Origin: Seriola aureovittata
Lineage: Eukaryota > Chordata > Actinopteri > Carangiformes > Carangidae
NCBI RefSeq assembly: GCF_021018895.1
Contig: NC_079371.1
Coordinates: forward strand, 12,173,501 to 12,237,500
Direction: 5' to 3'
DNA length: 64,000 bases
Within the stretch, counting starts at the first letter, position 1. Each line of letters opens with the position of its first letter. Below are positions 41,401 through 47,749 of this stretch, one piece after another. The notes beneath the pieces are model-generated. The model had not been told where the DNA came from. It searched no databases and saw only the letters and a list, made by a program, of their open reading frames with translations. The position numbers and the translations under genes were made by a program.

Positions 41401-44257
41401 ATCCCCTTTTCTTTTTTTCAAGTGGCCTAGTTTTTCAAAAACAAGCTGCTTTTTTTCCTGATGGCTTTTGAGGCAGGTGAAAATATTTTTCACCCTTAAG
41501 AAGAGAATTTATTTGAACTTAACTGTGGCTTTACTGTTTTGGGATTATGTGCAACTTGCTCTCTTATGCTTTTGCAGAATGCCTGACATCCAACACAAGT
41601 GACAGTGAAAGCAGTTCAAGTGAGTCACCCTCATTTCTCGTGGTCCTTCTGGTTTGTTTTACACTGCCTTCATAGACGAATAACATTGTATTTTATTGTA
41701 TTCTTTTTTTAAATGAGTTTAAAATTTTCTGATGATTTTGTGTTATTGCAGAGGGACAGGAGGACACAATTCTTTCCTATGAGCCAGTCATTCGACAGGA
41801 AAGTGAGTAAATGGCTTCTCCACATTTGAAAAAATATATAACATAATTCAAACTTTGGATTGTTTATTTTGCATTTATCTTCACCTGCCTTCTTTACCTC
41901 CAATTCAGTCCACTACACAAGGCCTGTGATCATTTTGGGTCCAATGAAGGACAGAATAAATGATGACCTCATCTCAGAGTTTCCCCACAAGTTTGGCTCC
42001 TGTGTACCCCGTGAGTCGACAGCACGCAACAGCTCTGCTCAGTACACTGACCATAACAGCGGTGGCGTAAATAAACTTGTTCCATTCCCCTCTGCAGATA
42101 CGACTCGTCCGAGGCGAGAGAATGAGATGGACGGCCAGGACTACCACTTTGTGGCCTCGCGAGAGCAAATGGAGAAAGACATTCAGGATAATAAATTCAT
42201 TGAGGCTGGCCAGTTCAATGAGAACCTCTATGGGACGAGCATCTTGTCTGTCAGAACTGTGGCGGAGAGGGTAGGCTTTGAGACTTGTTTCTCTGTAAGA
42301 TTGGGTTACCAGATTGGGTTTGGTGTATATTTGGGTTGTAACCAGAGGCATGTTAGGTTTCCTGCCAAATCGGAAGGCAGACATGTGTAATTAATGTTCC
42401 ACTACCAACTTTCCCAAAACCTGCTACTCTCCAGTACTCATTTTTGCAGCATTACAAGAACCACAATCAGTCCTTCTTCAATATGTGGCCTACTTGTGTG
42501 ACAAAAATCTAAAAGTTCATAGTATTTTTAACAAAGCGTACTCTAACTGCCTACAGGGGAAACACTGCATTCTGGATGTGTCTGGGAATGCCATTAAACG
42601 ACTGCAGCAAGCACAACTTTATCCGATTGCCATCTTTATCAAACCAAAATCCATTGAAGCCCTAATGTAAGTTTGAGCTGTATACTGTAATCAAGATATC
42701 AGTGGTCGTAAGTGTTTCTGTGGTAATAACTAGAACCACTTGTGTTTTTCAGGGAAATGAATAAGAGGCAGACATACGAGCAGGCCAATAAAGTCTTTGA
42801 CAAGGCGGTTAAGCTGGAGCAAGACTTTGGAGAGTATTTCACAGGTTGGTCTAACTGGCCCTTTGCTTTGGGTCATTGATAAATATTTGTAGTTCTGATT
42901 TGGGCTGTAGCTAATGATTTTTTAAATTATAGATCTCTTAGTTATTTATTTATTTTTTTGATGATGATTGGTGAAAAATGTTTATTACAATTCTCCCAAA
43001 GCCTTATAAAATAAGACAAAGACAAGCAGAAAACCTTTGTGACAGGGCAGAAACCAAAGGTTTGGAACTTTTGTCTGAAAAACGACTTAAAACAATTAAT
43101 TGATGAAAAGAGGTGCAGATTAATTTTATGTCGACCAGTTTAATCAACTAATCGTTTCAGCTCCAATTGATTCATTCTTTAAAATTTCTTAATTTATATT
43201 ACAATTTTTGGGGGCAAATTAGGTTTGAAAACGTGTGAGTCGTCTTACATTGGAGGTCTAGACAATTATGTGATTGCATCATCGGTCGTTCTTTTTGAAT
43301 GGAGAGAGTACCAGTGTAACACTGTCTTCTACGGAGAGTGATGCATTATGGGTTGTTTGTAACCTTAATGTTGTGAGGATAGTCAGTGTTTTCAGTCCTT
43401 TTATATCAAGTATTTCAGAGTTAGTGTTTAGTTAGCCAAGTGCAACCTTCAGGAGTTTCTGGTTACTTGTGTAATGTGTTTTGTTGCCACTGAGGAAATA
43501 ACTGATTGAAAACAAGTTCATAGCATGTCCTAACATCTTTACAGCAGAAATGAACCAGGAAAAAACTGTCAAACAGCCAAAAATTCTGTCTTTCACAGAT
43601 GATAAGCACAAAAAGACTGAAAAATGTCAGAGAAAATGATTCTGACCACTTAATGAGGCTGACAGGGGAGTGAGTCTCTGACTGATGTACAAAGATGCAC
43701 AAATGTGGTTTTACGTATTACCATATTTCATGTTTCACTTATACAAGAGAAAAAGGCTAAAGTGATGAGAACGCTCGTCTACTTGGATTAATCTCAGGGA
43801 CACTTTCCCACCAAGTGTTTCCTATCCTCAAGAAGAGTTACTCAAAAAGATACCTTGGAAAAGGGTGGATTTGTCCTATAACCAGGGTTGTGCTATAACA
43901 GTAGTCATTTACTATATGTCAAATGTCAAAAGAGGAGAACAAAAATCAGTTTTGGAGAGCCCACGGTCAGTGGTCTGAAACCTAAAGATATTAAATTTGA
44001 AATGATGCACAATAAAAACTGGCAAATCCTCTCATTTGAAAGTTGTTTCAGATTAAGTTTCTCTCTACTTATCGATTAGTTGACCTATTGTTTCTTCTCC
44101 ACTTCTGATGCAACTAACAAATATATTTGCCTGTGTGTTTGTGTCTCCAGCTATTGTACAGGGTGACTCACTAGAGGAGATCTACAACAAAATTAAGCTA
44201 ATCATTGAGGAGCAGTCTGGTCCCTACATCTGGATCCCCTCCTCAGAGAAGCTCTGA
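15562..44257 (+). CDS. dlg3: Disks large homolog 3 (SAP102), synaptic MAGUK scaffold; 5' partial
   Basis: Cytoplasmic scaffold that binds C-terminal tails of NMDA receptor subunits and other membrane proteins through its PDZ domains. The constitutive exons join in phase to 2136 nt, 711 residues plus stop. Domain order is three PDZ domains (about residues 30-117, 122-210, 275-361, each with a GLGF loop), SH3 (399-465), HOOK (466-516) and a guanylate-kinase-like domain (519-705). The paralog is dlg3 rather than dlg1, dlg2 or dlg4 because signature stretches match SAP102 best: NGSDGM before PDZ1, [13 protein letters not shown] and [11 protein letters not shown] in PDZ1, [11 protein letters not shown] in HOOK, and the IWIPSSEKL end. 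The GK region lacks a nucleotide-binding P-loop, as expected for the family. Exons 5' of 15562 lie outside the window. Exon coordinates are given in the entries that follow. Confidence 0.96.
17246..17310. repeat. CA microsatellite
   Basis: (CA)n with one TA interruption, about 200 bases before the dlg3 PDZ1 exon. Confidence 0.95.
17509..18269 (+). CDS. dlg3: dlg3 PDZ1 exons (17509-17633, 18100-18269)
   Basis: Exon 17509-17633 carries the carboxylate-binding loop [10 protein letters not shown] and ends in phase 2 at a GTAAGT donor. Exon 18100-18269 completes PDZ1 ([19 protein letters not shown] and onward), then runs into the PDZ1-PDZ2 linker and ends phase 1 after LLKGPK, with donor GTCAGG. 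PDZ1 of this family binds C-terminal S/T-X-V motifs. The intervening intron contains a (TCC)n run at about 17662-17703. Confidence 0.95.
17662..17703. repeat. TCC trinucleotide repeat
   Basis: (TCC)n in the intron immediately after the first PDZ1 exon. Confidence 0.9.
18535..20043 (+). CDS. dlg3: dlg3 PDZ2 exons (18535-18671, 19899-20043)
   Basis: Exon 18535-18671 begins the second PDZ loop ([19 protein letters not shown]) and ends phase 0 in RLLA, with donor GTATGA. Exon 19899-20043 continues [15 protein letters not shown] through [17 protein letters not shown] and ends phase 1 in the PDZ2-PDZ3 linker (YAPPDYSS). PDZ1 and PDZ2 are close-packed with a five-residue linker, as in other DLG proteins. 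The intron between them carries a degenerate transposon-like repeat. Confidence 0.95.
19145..19618. mobile_element. Degenerate Tc1-like non-autonomous element
   Basis: The left end ACCAGTCAGAAGTTTTTAAT and the right end TTCAAAAACTTTTGACGGAC are imperfect inverted repeats of the CCAGTCAAAAGTTT type found at ends of fish Tc1-like elements. No transposase frame is seen. Confidence 0.4.
20361..20405. repeat. CA microsatellite
   Basis: Perfect (CA)n in the intron after the second PDZ2 exon. Confidence 0.95.
21340..21660. repeat. Interspersed repeat (GCTAACATGCTAAC family)
   Basis: Contains CAGCATGCTAACATGTGGTC, ACAATGACAATACTAACATG, TTCACCATCTTAGTTTAGCA and GACCATGAATCTACAAAAAT, motifs of a repeat common in fish introns. 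Confidence 0.55.
21787..21931 (+). CDS. dlg3: dlg3 PDZ2-PDZ3 linker exon
   Basis: Enters in phase 1 after a CCCCCCAG acceptor and encodes a proline-rich linker with [16 protein letters not shown] and [17 protein letters not shown]. This matches the SAP102 linker (ADNHISHN..., RYSPIPRHMLAEEDFTR). It ends phase 2 at GTAGGT, so the final Arg codon is completed by the first base of the PDZ3 exon or of the cassette exon at 22717-22842. Confidence 0.93.
22717..22842 (+). CDS. dlg3: dlg3 candidate in-frame cassette exon in PDZ2-PDZ3 linker, NAGNAG acceptor
   Basis: Open segment flanked by an acceptor CCCACAGCAG and donor AG|GTACTA. It has the same 2-in/2-out phase as its neighbours, so inclusion keeps the frame and adds 41 residues (start 22720) or 42 (start 22717), because both AGs of the tandem acceptor work. 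The translation begins [18 protein letters not shown], which resembles the DLG2 linker start EPVYSTVNKLCDKPASP. I do not recall this exon in canonical mammalian DLG3. It is probably an alternatively spliced exon inherited from the ancestral DLG gene. The evidence is phase, splice sites and paralogy; no transcript was seen. Confidence 0.72.
23953..24043. repeat. TG microsatellite
   Basis: (TG)n interrupted by CG and TA steps. Confidence 0.95.
26897..27003 (+). CDS. dlg3: Candidate alternative dlg3 first exon joining to PDZ3
   Basis: An ATG in perfect context (GCCACCATG) opens 35 codons, starting [12 protein letters not shown], followed by a basic stretch. The frame ends in phase 2 at donor AAG|GTAACC, the phase needed to splice onto the PDZ3 exon at 28568. 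That would give a short isoform with only PDZ3, SH3, HOOK and GK. The encoded residues match nothing I recognise, and a phase match occurs by chance about one time in three, so this is a hypothesis. Confidence 0.3.
27682..27772. repeat. Interrupted TG/TA microsatellite
   Basis: Degenerate (TG)n with TA steps and a (GC) end. Confidence 0.85.
28568..29407 (+). CDS. dlg3: dlg3 PDZ3 exons (28568-28724, 29305-29407)
   Basis: Exon 28568-28724 encodes [20 protein letters not shown] and ends phase 0 after GDRILS at GTTAGT. Exon 29305-29407 encodes [20 protein letters not shown] and ends phase 1 after AQYRPE. Near identity with SAP102 PDZ3 is clear throughout. In the family this domain binds neuroligin and CRIPT-type tails. 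The next coding exon lies 7.3 kb downstream, an unusually long intron for this gene, and that intron contains the candidate internal promoter near 31 kb. Confidence 0.95.
29873..30190. mobile_element. Fish TIR element copy, 5' portion
   Basis: Contains GCTATTTTGGGAAAATATTC, TCAGAAGATCGATATCATTC, ACGGTAAATATGGAGCTAAC, TTGTATCTTGTTTGTTTAGT and GGTTTTATGGGTGTTATGTA. It is the same family as 6067-6420 but keeps internal sequence that the short copies lack. Confidence 0.6.
30896..31521 (+). promoter_or_regulatory. Candidate internal dlg3 promoter and alternative 5' exon
   Basis: A CpG-rich block (about 30900-31190) inside the long PDZ3-SH3 intron stands out from the AT-rich surroundings and looks like a vertebrate promoter with 5' UTR. 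At 31476 an ATG in GAAATGG context starts [14 protein letters not shown], followed by donor GAG|GTAGGT at 31517. That donor is phase 0 and does not fit the phase-1 entry of the exon at 36719; a weaker GT at 31522 would fit. Alternatively the exon is a leader and translation starts at the two Met codons at 36763-36768, where a known short DLG2 isoform starts (MMNHSMSSGSG). Confidence 0.4.
33960..34105. repeat. SINE-like repeat
   Basis: Contains GGGGAAATGATATGCAACAA, AGGTCCCAGGCTACATG and AGGCCACAAGGGTGCCCAGG, like the fish repeat with ATGACATGCAACAAAGGTC and a CCACCAGGRCGCCC tail. Related to 47480-47592. Confidence 0.5.
36190..36600. repeat. Interspersed repeat before dlg3 exon 36719
   Basis: Motifs CAAAAACTGATTAACCAATT, TCCAAACTTGGAGGGGATGG, TTTGGTGCAAATCCAGATCA and GCAGAGGTATGCGCTCTACT followed by TAGTGCCATTATAGT are those of a widespread percomorph repeat. 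It ends about 120 bases before the exon. Confidence 0.65.
36719..39002 (+). CDS. dlg3: dlg3 PDZ3-SH3 linker and SH3 exons (36719-36833, 38634-38810, 38927-39002)
   Basis: Exon 36719-36833 encodes [16 protein letters not shown] through [16 protein letters not shown]. Exon 38634-38810 encodes most of the SH3 fold, [17 protein letters not shown], then [20 protein letters not shown] with the paired Trp typical of SH3. Exon 38927-39002 encodes [19 protein letters not shown] and ends phase 0 after IESNR, at the start of the HOOK region. All junctions keep frame and are SAP102-like. In MAGUKs the SH3 packs against the GK domain instead of binding PxxP ligands. Confidence 0.95.
36846..36888. repeat. 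CA microsatellite
   Basis: (CA)n with TC interruptions, immediately after the exon ending 36833. Confidence 0.95.
39596..39695 (+). CDS. dlg3: dlg3 HOOK cassette A (basic, DLG1-type)
   Basis: Enters phase 0 after AAACAG and ends phase 1 at C|GTGAGT. It encodes [20 protein letters not shown], then [13 protein letters not shown]. The [11 protein letters not shown] core is the alternatively spliced insert known in DLG1 ([17 protein letters not shown]) and DLG2, which affects protein 4.1 and calmodulin contacts in the family. Its exit phase lets it join exon C (41578) or the common exon (41752), but joining cassette B (40355) would shift frame and give an early stop, so A and B cannot be used together. 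Confidence 0.85.
40355..40400 (+). CDS. dlg3: dlg3 HOOK cassette B (canonical SAP102)
   Basis: 46-nt exon encoding [15 protein letters not shown], entering phase 0 after ACACCTAG and leaving in phase 1 at A|GTAAGT. It corresponds to the canonical SAP102 HOOK sequence [15 protein letters not shown]. It can splice to exon C (41578) or directly to the common exon (41752, giving KGQED as in mammals). It is the alternative to cassette A. Confidence 0.92.
40795..41205. repeat. Interspersed repeat in HOOK intron
   Basis: GGAGGCATTATGTTTTTGCG, TTGTCCGTCCCATTC, TTCTGCAAAAACACTACTGG, CATTATTCAATGCTGTAACT and GGCATACAACCACAAGGCGG are recognisable motifs of a common percomorph repeat. Confidence 0.65.
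41578..41619 (+). CDS. dlg3: dlg3 HOOK cassette C (acidic/serine-rich)
   Basis: 42-nt exon between TTTTGCAG and GTGAGT encoding [13 protein letters not shown]. It is homologous to DLG1 HVTSNASDSESSY just before GQEE. Being a multiple of three with phase 1 in and out, it can be included or skipped freely after cassette A or B. The serine and acidic run looks like a phosphorylation-prone segment (inference). Confidence 0.85.
41752..41802 (+). CDS. dlg3: dlg3 common HOOK exon
   Basis: 51 nt, phase 1 in and out, encoding [16 protein letters not shown]. The conserved SYEPV strand contributes to the SH3-GK intramolecular assembly in PSD-95-type MAGUKs. Every splice path through the HOOK cassettes ends here. 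Confidence 0.94.
41909..44257 (+). CDS. dlg3: dlg3 guanylate-kinase-like domain exons to stop (41909-42010, 42098-42270, 42557-42666, 42753-42844, 44151-44257)
   Basis: Encodes [20 protein letters not shown], then [60 protein letters not shown], and the end [15 protein letters not shown] to IWIPSSEKL with TGA at 44255. The P-loop lysine of active guanylate kinase is absent (GPMKDRIN), so this is a protein-binding pseudo-kinase as in all DLG proteins, which recognise phosphopeptides such as GKAP repeats. A substitution relative to mammals is [12 protein letters not shown] (Leu for Gln). The 87-nt intron at 42011-42097 is in frame and contains no stop. Confidence 0.96.
42895..43180. repeat. GGGCTGCAACTAA-family repeat in GK intron region
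   Basis: TTGGGCTGTAGCTAATGATT at the start and TTTAATCAACTAATCGTTTC with AGCTCCAATTGA near the end. Lies in the intron after 42844. Confidence 0.55.
43955..44090. repeat. GGGCTGCAACTAA-family repeat fragment
   Basis: ATTTGAAATGATGCACAATA, AAACTGGCAAATCCTCTCAT, then TATCGATTAGTTGACCTATT, directly before the last dlg3 exon. Confidence 0.5.
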
Positions 44258-47200
44258 GCTCCCTGCCGTCCCCTCTGCATCGGTGCAGAGCTCCCCTCCT
44301 GCCTCCCAGAAACCCCACCCAAGCCCAGATAGCCCCCCTCCCTCCTCCTCACCTCCTTTTTGCAGATATGTTTCATATCAAGTTTTAGTGTCATCATTAT
44401 GTTACTCTCTAAATGAAAAAGAAGTCTTATCACCATTACTGTGACTGTGCACACCCCTGCATGAGTTTCTCAACAAATCCATTCAAGACTGGAAATGCCA
44501 TTCCAAAGGAATTTGTCAAATGAAAACAAAAGGGAAAAGGAATAAATCCTTTTGTGAACTGGGACTGACTGAAGATCAGAATGTTTTACAGAAATCTGGA
44601 GAGAGGAGTTGGGATTCAAAAAGAAGTTGCAGGGGAACAGAGACAAATCATACAAGTTGGAACACTTTGTAAATGTTCATTAAAATCACATTTAAAAGAC
44701 ACGCAAGATGAGAAGTTGAAGACCAATTAAGGGTTGTTTTTTTTTGTTGTTTTTTGTTTTTTTTTCTAAAAAGACTGGATAAAATCGAGCCCTGCTGACG
44801 GTACTGTTCAAGGAGTCATCTCTCTTGTTTATAATGACTGAGGAAATTAGTGGAGGAGCCTACAAACTGGTGATCTATTTATCACAAACCAGCTTGCTGT
44901 TTGGTCGTCTGCCAGTTGTCTGTGCTGCAGCTGATAAAGACATCTCGGGAGGGAGATCAAGAGGAAGAAATGCGTTGTGAATCTCTACATTTATATTATG
45001 AAATCACAAGATAAATGATAAAATCCTACTGAGATTTTACTACATATTAAAAAACTACACATTTTACACTTCACTAGAATTGTCAATTTGGAGGGCTGTT
45101 TTCTTTCTTTCTTTTTTTTTTTTTTTTTCTTCTTTGGTTTTTTTCCTTCTTTGTGGGATTTTTTGCTTGTGGTTTTTAGCTGCTCTGTGTAAAGGATGGG
45201 GGTAGAGAAGTGTAACTGGGCTCTCTGCAAAACACCAAACTGCCTTACATCAAATACAAATTCTGTTTTGTGACTACCTGTTGTCTGTGAGGGAGGCTGC
45301 ACACAATTGACAAGGAAGACCGAGGAAACCTTCTCATCTTTCCTTACTTTTTTGTGTCCTCCGACTGCCAGGAGGCCTGACTTGAGTGCAATAGATAAAC
45401 AAAGTCTCGCCTCTGTGGGCGTCTTTTCTCCCCTGTATTTCAACCTCTTTGCTGTGTAATTTAAAAGAAATTTGGCCATTTGATTACAATTTGGACAGCC
45501 AGAGCCTCCTTACTCATGTTGAGCAGCAGACCACCCTATTACACTCTCTGCCTTCCAAAAGGATTCTCTTCTGATTGAATGGTCACATGGTACTGTCCTA
45601 TCTGCCGCCATGATGGTGGCCTTAAAACGGGTAGAACAAGACAATAATTGTATTGGGTGTCTCTAACAATTAAAGAGTCAATATAACCTGTTTTGGATTG
45701 TCCCCCTGTGCCCCTACCAAAAACAACACTAAAGTTGGGTTTGATTAAACCTATATGCTTTGTGTATCTATAAACATATGAATTCTTAATGATTCTGTTG
45801 TTGGCAGGTGCTGAACCACTGTGTTGAGCTCGTAGTGCGTCTGGGGTGAGCTAGACCAGCTCAGGAATCTTAACGTACAGATACCATTTCCCCTGCGACT
45901 GAAAGGCCACGTTCGGGTGATGACACAGAAAGTTTATAGCACGAACAAGTACTCAAGGTACTGTCACATAGTTAAAGGCGTTTTCAACTGAACAGTGTAA
46001 TCGGTTTGTATTACGCATCTTTTTCGTGAGGCGGGGAGCTTGTTCAAGGCCATCGATGTGGTCACCTTTTGAGTTGGCTGTAACATGGCTTCACCAGGAT
46101 TGAAATGACCTGCTCCACCCCCCCATCCAGAGCTTGGCACTGTATGTTAATGTGTGCATGTGAGAGGGCACATCTGAAGAAGGAATACTGTGGCCCCTGA
46201 TCTTGTGAACGTTCTCGCTTTCCTCCTCAGCTTTTTGAAGAGTGCAAGGAGATTTTTTTTCTTCCTCAGAGAGCCAGACCCAACAAGAAGTGGTAACCTA
46301 GACCTCTGGGTCCCCTGCTCTCTCCCACCCACAGAGCACCTGTACCTGCAGGCATTTTCTGAACAGGTGTGCCCACCTGCCAGGCACCACTGCTAAACCA
46401 GCTGTCATTACCTGTGTCAAAACCAGAGTTCAGGGAATAACCGAAGGGAACAGAGCCATTTATAAACTGCTTGCAGACTGTTTCAAAGGGTGTGGTAGCT
46501 GTACAATGTAAATAAGCCCCCAGCAGATCCCCCTCACCTGTGCTTCATGCATGTGTGAATCAAACTGGGACAAACATGTTTTATAGACCACAAATGTCAG
46601 GTAAGTAAAGTTTGAGCTACTCTTAAGATATACTTTCCATACAAATGTGCTGTATTGTTGGTATTTCTCTTCAAATGCCTATTGGAACACTTAACTAGTC
46701 AGTTTGGGAATTCAATTCCCTCAAATAGGGCCTGTCTACATGTGATTTATTGTGGAACGTGTCTGGGTGTATAGATTTTAAAAAATATATTGTAAAATAA
46801 TTAAAAAGAGATGCAGGCAGAAACCTACACAACATCACAGAAACCAGGAGCATTGATCAATACATCATTAGAAGTTTAGAATTGGTCCTCTCTGGTGTTT
46901 AGCTGAAATACAGCTGACTGTTAACAATGTGTGTGGTATTCATACCTCAGTCAGCCATGTCAAAGCCCAAAGAACTTGATTTCATTTTACTCTTTCCACT
47001 GAGGTTGTGGTATATAACAAGATGGAACCTGAATGCCTCTGTGTGTGTATAATTGATGAGGGTCTTTGTTCTCATGAGAGAAATGATGACATGTATGCTT
47101 TTATTTTTTGGGTGGGGGGGTCAGGGTTCTTGTTTGTACTTTTGGGTGATGATGTTTATGTTATAGCACATCTGTGCAGTAAGTGCTTGCAAACATGAAC

Positions 47201-47385
47201 CCTTTGATTGTACAGTAGTTTCCTTCCTGTCACTGCAGGTGGTACAGCCTATCAGGACACTTGGCCTCATGGTCTTCCCTGTCCTAGTCATGAGGGAACA
47301 CAGTCCTGCAACTTTTGTTCGGGTTTTATTTTGGGACTTGACAAGAGTTTATTTGTTTGAAAATAAAATATGTGACTCAGTTATG
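44258..47385 (+). other. dlg3: dlg3 3' UTR
   Basis: From the stop codon there is about 3.1 kb without convincing coding sequence. An AATAAA at 44541-44546 could serve a short form. A stronger site is AATAAA at 47362-47367 followed by TG-rich sequence. Mammalian DLG3 also has a multi-kilobase 3' UTR. The tex11 gene ends convergently only a few hundred bases further on. The exact end is inferred. Confidence 0.6.
47362..47367 (+). terminator. dlg3 poly(A) signal (AATAAA)
   Basis: Canonical hexamer with a TG/T-rich downstream element within about 40 bases. It is the last plus-strand hexamer I see before the convergent tex11 terminal exon. Confidence 0.55.
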
Positions 47386-47479
47386 ATTTTGATGTGCTTG
47401 TTATTCTGCTTTAACTGACTCGGTGGCTTAAAAAATTGAATTACGACAATTGAACTTTTTTTTTTTTTTTTTTGAAAAA

Positions 47480-47592
47480 GGTTATTTGGCATTTTAGCCT
47501 TTATTGACAGGAGACATGGAGGAGGGTGATGTACAACAAAAGGCTGAAATCAAACAATGTGTCTTAACCTCTAGGCAACTAGGACACCCCAC
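47480..47592. repeat. SINE-like repeat between dlg3 and tex11
   Basis: Resembles a fish interspersed repeat containing TTTATTGACAGGAGACATGGA and ending near CTTAACCTCTAGGCAACTAGG, next to a long T run at about 47457-47473. On the minus strand it contains AATAAA (47500-47505), which could have been co-opted as the tex11 poly(A) signal. Confidence 0.55.
47500..47505 (-). terminator. Possible tex11 poly(A) signal
   Basis: AATAAA on the minus strand, about 245 bases after the tex11 stop codon and inside a SINE-like repeat. It is the nearest canonical hexamer; use is inferred. Confidence 0.4.
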
Positions 47593-47749
47593 CAATACAT
47601 AAAGTTTAAAGCAACAATTTCTCAAACTGCGATATGTGATGAACATTTTACCACATGTAGCTACAACGAACAGAATGGAACTGAATCAATTATAAATTGC
47701 CCTCAGTACAGACCGTTACAGCAGCAACAGCTGACCTGTTACCGTTTGA

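Noticed and set aside
15562..44257. Assignment of the MAGUK as dlg1, dlg2 or dlg4
   Set aside because: [30 protein letters not shown] and [11 protein letters not shown] match SAP102; the other paralogs differ at these sites.
44991..45479. 162-codon minus-strand frame
   Set aside because: Antisense to the dlg3 3' UTR, includes a lysine run from the T tract at 45111-45130, no family match.
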